Shown here: in pieces, positions 6,594-7,590 of the stretch | Numbering within the stretch: the first letter of the stretch is position 1 | Layout: each line of letters starts with the position of its first letter | NCBI GenBank assembly: GCA_050692195.1 | Contig: JBOGVA010000035.1 | Location: 1 to 7,590 of the forward strand | DNA: 7,590 nucleotides | Direction: 5' to 3' | Source of the DNA: JBOGVA01 sp050692195 | GTDB taxonomy: Bacteria; Actinomycetota; UBA4738 | Notes under the pieces: model-generated | Told to the model about the DNA's origin: nothing | The model's database searches: none | Seen by the model: only the letters and a program-made list of their open reading frames with translations | Position numbers and translations under genes: made by a program

Positions 6594-7259
6594 ATGACGC
6601 AGCCGTCCCGGCCTTCCGCTCACGAGTACCTCGCCGCCATCTACGAGATGAACGAGGAGAACATCCCACCCGTCCAGGCTGCGTTGGCTCGCTGGATGGG
6701 GGTCACTCCGGCATCGGTCTCGGAGGCGGTCAAGCGGCTTCGCCGGGACGGGATGGTCCGAACGCAGGGCAGAGAGCTGACGTTCACCAAACAGGGCGAG
6801 GCGGTCGCCCGCCAGCTCGTTCGCCGCCATCGGCTGGCAGAGCGCTTCTTGATAGAAGTGATCGGCCTTGCCTGGCATCGGGCTCACGAGGAGGCCGGCG
6901 CGTGGGAAGGGGTGATCTCCGACGAGGTCGAGGCTCGGATCTCCACGATCCTGGACGACCCGGCCACCTGCCCGCACGGCAACCCCATCCCCGATTCCAA
7001 GCACCGCGTCGACCAATCGGGCCTGAAGCCGCTGCGGAGCTTCGGGCCGGGCGATCGAGTCGTCCTCGAGCGCCTCACAGAGGACTTGGAGCTTGATCTC
7101 GGCGTGATGCGATACTTCGAGGACAACGGGCTGATGCCGGGGGCCCAGATCCTGGTGGGTGGCGTGGCTCCGGACGGGACCATGACCCTCGAGGTCGACG
7201 GGAACCGGGTCGGCCTGGGACCGGATCTCACCGACAACCTCTGGGTGCGGGCCGCTTGA
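6594..7259 (+). CDS. DtxR/IdeR-family metal-dependent transcriptional repressor with variant metal site
   Basis: The 221-residue protein has the full DtxR layout: winged helix-turn-helix (about 8-70), dimerisation and metal-binding domain (71-140) and a C-terminal SH3/FeoA-like domain (about 143-220). Residues 76-113 align without gaps to C. diphtheriae DtxR and share its numbering: H79, E83 and H98 (ancillary site) and E105 are kept, as is GNPIP. The primary-site Cys102 and His106 are both Gly here, and the Met10 position appears to be Glu11. The family binds Fe2+ or Mn2+ and then represses uptake genes. A matching operator and an EfeU-type permease lie immediately downstream, so iron is the likely signal. 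An altered metal preference is inference. The start at 6594 gives normal family length; the gene is divergent from polA with a 21-bp gap. Confidence 0.92.
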   Translation: MTQPSRPSAHEYLAAIYEMNEENIPPVQAALARWMGVTPASVSEAVKRLRRDGMVRTQGRELTFTKQGEAVARQLVRRHRLAERFLIEVIGLAWHRAHEEAGAWEGVISDEVEARISTILDDPATCPHGNPIPDSKHRVDQSGLKPLRSFGPGDRVVLERLTEDLELDLGVMRYFEDNGLMPGAQILVGGVAPDGTMTLEVDGNRVGLGPDLTDNLWVRAA

Positions 7260-7285
7260 CGCGAATCCGATCCTTTCAGTAGAAT
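7256..7285 (+). promoter_or_regulatory. Sigma70-type promoter for the iron permease gene
   Basis: TTGACG at 7256-7261 and TAGAAT at 7280-7285 are separated by 18 nt. The -35 hexamer contains the TGA stop codon of the preceding regulator gene. Transcription should start near 7292, leaving a leader of about 47 nt that carries the operator described next. The permease can therefore be expressed independently of the regulator. Confidence 0.68.
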
Positions 7286-7306
7286 TTCGTGCGGCCTGAC
7301 CGAGTT

Positions 7307-7327
7307 GGTTAGGTATACCTTACCATG
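7307..7327 (+). promoter_or_regulatory. DtxR/IdeR-type operator (iron box)
   Basis: GGTTAGGTATACCTTACC (7307-7324) is an 18-bp inverted repeat in which eight of nine base pairs are symmetric. Set in the DtxR consensus register, positions 7309-7327 (TTAGGTATACCTTACCATG) match the 19-bp box TWAGGTWAGSCTWACCTWA at 15 positions. It lies between the predicted start of transcription and the permease Shine-Dalgarno (GGAG, 7327-7330). A bound repressor would act as a roadblock or interfere with open-complex escape. The adjacent DtxR-family gene is the natural candidate to bind it. Confidence 0.75.
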
Positions 7328-7338
7328 GAGAGGCGGGC

Positions 7339-7590
7339 ATGGGCGCGGCATTCCTGATCACACTCCGCGAGGGCATCGAGGCCGCCCTCATCATCTCCAT
7401 CATCCTGGCGTACCTACGCCAGCTCGGCCGCATGGATGAGGCTCCCCGGGTCTGGTGGGGAACCGCCGGAGCGGCCGCACTGAGTGTGGCCATCGGGGGC
7501 GCAATCTTCGCTGCCGCCGGGGAGTTCGAGGGCAGAGCCGAAGCGCTGTTCGAGGGCCTGGTCAGCCTGTTCGCCGTGGCGGTCCTCACC
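7339..7590 (+). CDS. efeU: FTR1/EfeU-family iron permease, N-terminal part (cut by window edge)
   Basis: Eighty-four residues are visible and the frame is open to the window end. R10-E-G-I-E14 is the REGxE motif that binds iron in FTR1/EfeU permeases, embedded in the first membrane helix (about 4-26). A second helix spans about 37-59, and LFEGLVSLFAVAVLT at the edge opens the third, matching the LFEG segment of E. coli EfeU. The family imports iron across the cytoplasmic membrane, as Fe2+ oxidised to Fe3+ in the Efe system. The start is supported by GGAG at 7327-7330, eight nt before the ATG; an ATG at 7325 is out of frame. The gene follows an iron box and a DtxR-type repressor gene. Partner genes such as efeO or efeB, if any, lie outside the window. 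Confidence 0.9.
   Translation, partial: MGAAFLITLREGIEAALIISIILAYLRQLGRMDEAPRVWWGTAGAAALSVAIGGAIFAAAGEFEGRAEALFEGLVSLFAVAVLT

Noticed and set aside
6573..7016. An N-terminal extension of the polA reading frame, 148 codons beyond the chosen start
   Set aside because: It is entirely antisense to the well-supported DtxR-family gene, bears no resemblance to Pol I, and the product already has normal length from the GTG at 6572.
7300..7313. GAGTTGGTTAGG resembling a tRNA D-loop
   Set aside because: No acceptor stem, anticodon arm or T-arm can be built around it; the bases belong to the operator palindrome.
7320..7589. Minus-strand open frame at the right edge
   Set aside because: It is antisense to the EfeU-like gene, which has the REGxE motif, membrane helices and a Shine-Dalgarno; the minus frame is Ala/Met/Ser-rich without features.

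Overview
This is a high-GC window from an actinobacterium (Actinomycetota), probably an uncultured or deep-branching one. The evidence is a four-domain ribosomal protein S1 with an acidic tail, a DNA polymerase I with the Tyr-type O-helix known from mycobacteria and no proofreading residues, and the gene order polA - rpsA - coaE, which is conserved in actinobacteria.

Layout, left to right. Positions 1-25 (minus) are the first codons of coaE (dephospho-CoA kinase). Next on the same strand is rpsA (44-1423). Its best Shine-Dalgarno sits in front of an in-frame ATC codon, eight codons upstream of the first usable GTG. A promoter-bearing gap (1424-1666) separates rpsA from a plus-strand gene (1667-3220), which encodes a metallo-beta-lactamase-fold protein with a C-terminal Rieske [2Fe-2S] domain. 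That gene overlaps tail-to-tail by 44 bp with a minus-strand gene (3177-3827) for a secreted, membrane-anchored protein of unknown function. This in turn lies 51 bp downstream of polA (3879-6572, minus).

Only 21 bp separate polA from the divergent plus-strand gene for a DtxR/IdeR-type metal-dependent repressor (6594-7259). The gap holds two -10-like elements that overlap at a TCTAGA palindrome, so both genes may be expressed as leaderless mRNAs from mutually exclusive promoters. After the repressor come a good sigma70-type promoter, a DtxR-like operator palindrome, and the start of an FTR1/EfeU-type iron permease (7339-7590), which runs off the window. Repressor, operator and permease form a readable iron-uptake module. 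The repressor lacks two classical primary-site metal ligands (Cys102 and His106 positions are Gly) but keeps ancillary-site residues.

The core genes (polA, rpsA, coaE) serve DNA repair and replication, translation, and CoA synthesis. The MBL-Rieske gene and the secreted protein gene sit as an accessory pair between polA and rpsA. I see no CRISPR array, insertion sequence, tRNA, rRNA or convincing intrinsic terminator.
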